Shown: positions 62,203-64,000 of the stretch, piece after piece | Numbering within the stretch: position 1 is the stretch's first letter | Layout: the number at the start of each line of letters is the position of its first letter | Source of the DNA: Pseudooctadecabacter jejudonensis | Lineage (GTDB): Bacteria > Pseudomonadota > Alphaproteobacteria > Rhodobacterales > Rhodobacteraceae | Length of the DNA stretch: 64,000 nt | NCBI RefSeq assembly: GCF_900172275.1 | Contig: NZ_FWFT01000003.1 | Coordinates: 248,001 to 312,000 of the forward strand | Direction of reading: 5' to 3' | Notes under the pieces: model-generated | Told to the model about the DNA's origin: nothing | The model's database searches: none | The model's input: only the letters and a program-made list of their open reading frames with translations | Made by a program: the position numbers and the translations under genes

Positions 62203-64000
62203 ATGGCATACCGCGACATCTATCAAAGCTGGCAGGACGACCCTGAGGCCTTTTGGCTGAAAGCGGCAGAGGCGATTGATTGGGTGGAGGCGCCAACGAA
62301 GGCGCTGTTTGACGACAAAGCACCGCTGTATGAATGGTTCCGCGACGCGACGGTCAACACCTGCTACAACGCCATTGACCGGCACGTGGATCAGGGCAAC
62401 GGGGACCGCGCGGCGGTGATCTATGACAGCCCCATCACCGGCACCAAAGCCTCGTTCACCTATGCGCAAATGCAGACCCGCATCGCAGCCCTTGCAGGGG
62501 GCTTGGCGGCCCTTGGGGTGACCAAAGGCGACCGCGTCATCATCTACATGCCGATGGTGCCCGAAGCGTTGGAGGCGATGTTGGCCTGCGCACGTCTGGG
62601 GGCCATCCATTCAGTGGTCTTTGGCGGCTTTGCGGCCAATGAACTGGCCGTGCGCATCGACGATGCCACACCCAAGGCCATCATCGCCGCATCAGCTGGG
62701 TTGGAGCCGAACCGCGTGGTGGAATATAAACCCCTCCTCGATGGCGCGATCGAGATGTCGGCGCACAAACCCGACGTCTGCGTCATCCTGCAGCGCGAAC
62801 AGCACCCCTGCGAACTGGGCCCGCGCGACGTGGATTGGTACGAGATGCAAAAGGGGACGACACCCGCCGATTGCGTTCCGGTAGAAGGCACGCATCCGGC
62901 CTATATCCTCTATACCTCCGGCACCACGGGCGCGCCCAAGGGGGTTGTGCGGCCCACGGCGGGCCATCTGGTGGCGCTGAACTGGACGATGAAGAACATC
63001 TACAACGTCGATCCGGGCGATGTGTTCTGGGCCGCGTCAGACGTGGGTTGGGTCGTGGGGCACAGCTACATCTGCTATGCACCGCTGATCCACGGCAACA
63101 CGACGATTGTGTTTGAGGGCAAGCCCGTAGGCACGCCGGACGCAGGCACGTTCTGGCGGATCATCGAAGAACATAACGTCAAATCCTTCTTCACGGCCCC
63201 CACCGCGTTCCGCGCGGTCAAACGCGAAGACCCCAAAGGTGAGTTTGTCGCGAAATACGACCTCAGCTGTCTCAACCAGATCTATCTGGCGGGCGAGCGG
63301 GCCGATCCCGACACGATTGAATGGATGCAAGACAAGCTGGACAAGCCGATTTACGACCACTGGTGGCAGACCGAAACGGGCTACACCATCGCGGGCAACC
63401 CTGTGGGGATCGAACCGCTTCCGGTCAAACTCGGCTCCCCCACCGTGGCGATGCCAGGCTTTGATGTGCAAATTTTGGACGATGCGGGCCATCCGCTGCC
63501 TGCGGGCGAATTGGGGGCCATCGTCGTGAAACTGCCCCTGCCGCCAGGCACATTGCCCACCTTGTGGAATGCGGAAGACCGGTTCAAGAAAAGCTACCTC
63601 ACCGCCTTCCCCGGCTACTATGAGACCGGCGATGCGGGCATGATTGATGAGGACGGATACCTTTATATCATGGCGCGCACCGATGATGTGATCAACGTGG
63701 CGGGCCATCGGCTGTCGACGGGTGGCATGGAAGAGGTTCTGGCCGCCCATCCGGACGTGGCCGAATGCGCCGTGATCGGCGTCACGGATGACCTGAAAGG
63801 CCAGCTGCCTGTGGGGTTTGTCTGCCTCAACAACGGGGCCACCACGCCTGAGGCCGATGTGGTGGCGGGTTGTGTCAAACTGGTGCGCGAAAAGATCGGG
63901 CCTGTCGCTGCGTTCAAACTGTGCTGCGTCGTCGACCGCTTGCCCAAGACGCGGTCAGGCAAAATCCTGCGGGGCACTATGGTGAAAATCGCAGACAGTG
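62203..64000 (+). CDS. prpE: Propionyl-CoA synthetase (C-terminus beyond window)
   Basis: 599 codons are visible and the frame is open to the right edge. The protein begins MAYRDIYQSWQDDPEAFWLK, has P-loop AYILYTSGTTGAPKGVVRPT, HWWQTETGYTIAGNPVG, the hinge YIMARTDDVINVAGHRLSTG and the catalytic lysine region RLPKTRSGKILRGTMVK. This is the ACS/PrpE branch, with propionate favoured by the DVGWVVGHSYICYAPL motif. AGGAG precedes the ATG. It makes propionyl-CoA, linked to maeB upstream and to the TTTGCAAA array. Confidence 0.95.
   Translation, partial: MAYRDIYQSWQDDPEAFWLKAAEAIDWVEAPTKALFDDKAPLYEWFRDATVNTCYNAIDRHVDQGNGDRAAVIYDSPITGTKASFTYAQMQTRIAALAGGLAALGVTKGDRVIIYMPMVPEALEAMLACARLGAIHSVVFGGFAANELAVRIDDATPKAIIAASAGLEPNRVVEYKPLLDGAIEMSAHKPDVCVILQREQHPCELGPRDVDWYEMQKGTTPADCVPVEGTHPAYILYTSGTTGAPKGVVRPTAGHLVALNWTMKNIYNVDPGDVFWAASDVGWVVGHSYICYAPLIHGNTTIVFEGKPVGTPDAGTFWRIIEEHNVKSFFTAPTAFRAVKREDPKGEFVAKYDLSCLNQIYLAGERADPDTIEWMQDKLDKPIYDHWWQTETGYTIAGNPVGIEPLPVKLGSPTVAMPGFDVQILDDAGHPLPAGELGAIVVKLPLPPGTLPTLWNAEDRFKKSYLTAFPGYYETGDAGMIDEDGYLYIMARTDDVINVAGHRLSTGGMEEVLAAHPDVAECAVIGVTDDLKGQLPVGFVCLNNGATTPEADVVAGCVKLVREKIGPVAAFKLCCVVDRLPKTRSGKILRGTMVKIADS

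Overview
The window looks like chromosomal DNA of a Rhodobacteraceae (Roseobacter-group) alphaproteobacterium. From about 9.8 kb onward it is GC-rich, and it carries gene arrangements typical of that family: murA-DUF2948-hisD-UPF0262-infA-maf-RNase E/G-yacG, a YceI protein facing a cytochrome b561-YceI fusion, a cdd-deoA-deoB-add-upp nucleoside salvage operon, malic enzyme beside prpE, Hint-domain and SPOR-domain proteins, and tRNA genes that encode their CCA ends. The genus cannot be fixed from the sequence alone.

Layout. (1) 1-9.83 kb is visibly AT-richer accessory DNA ending against the 3' end of tRNA-Phe(GAA). It holds the N-terminus of a probable phage-type integrase, small family or orphan proteins (DUF6641-like, DUF6626-like, YaeQ, DUF3768, a zinc-ribbon protein, a two-TM protein), a secreted polysaccharide lyase, an XRE regulator, and a LysR / DJ-1 / SDR / glyoxalase I carbonyl-detoxification cassette. 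Its long gene-poor gaps contain palindromes and short repeats, including five CTGTGCTA-type repeats next to the tRNA. It is best read as one end of an integrated island. (2) 10-16.6 kb is a leftward housekeeping operon from murA to yacG, followed by tRNA-Thr. (3) 16.8-26.6 kb holds YceI and b561-YceI, a long acyl-CoA synthetase, a CadR/PbrR-type MerR divergent from a CDF efflux protein plus an ICMT-like protein, an ABC exporter, tRNA-Gly and a malonyl-CoA synthetase. (4) 26.7-37.7 kb holds a DMT-like transporter, HMCES/YedK, a methyltransferase, DUF1992, a 5'-nucleotidase, DUF952-pyrD-arsC-like, and an overlapping run of two PaaI-type thioesterases, an unknown gene and a MATE exporter. (5) 37.8-46.2 kb is a fatty-acid beta-oxidation locus: two paralogous MerR regulators, acyl-CoA dehydrogenase, a GST, thiolase, an NTF2-like protein and FadJ, with TGACGT-nn-ACGTCA-type dyads upstream of two units. 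(6) 46.3-53.6 kb holds a Hint protein, a sulfotransferase, a frameshifted EamA transporter, an acyl-CoA synthetase, a degenerate M48-like protein and a SPOR protein. (7) 53.7-58.2 kb is the nucleoside salvage operon. (8) 58.3-64 kb holds DUF3072, a VOC-cupin fusion, maeB and the start of prpE, which is preceded by a TTTGCAAA array.

Metabolic links. Beta-oxidation, three acyl-CoA/malonyl-CoA ligases, propionyl-CoA synthetase and malic enzyme together point to use of fatty and short-chain organic acids. The salvage operon moves deoxynucleosides and (deoxy)cytidine/uridine into UMP and pentose phosphate. The most unusual signals are in non-coding DNA: island-specific palindromes, a dispersed repeat whose stem is kept while its loop changes, a 17-bp motif repeated three times, and several well-formed operator candidates that pair naturally with nearby regulators or pathways.
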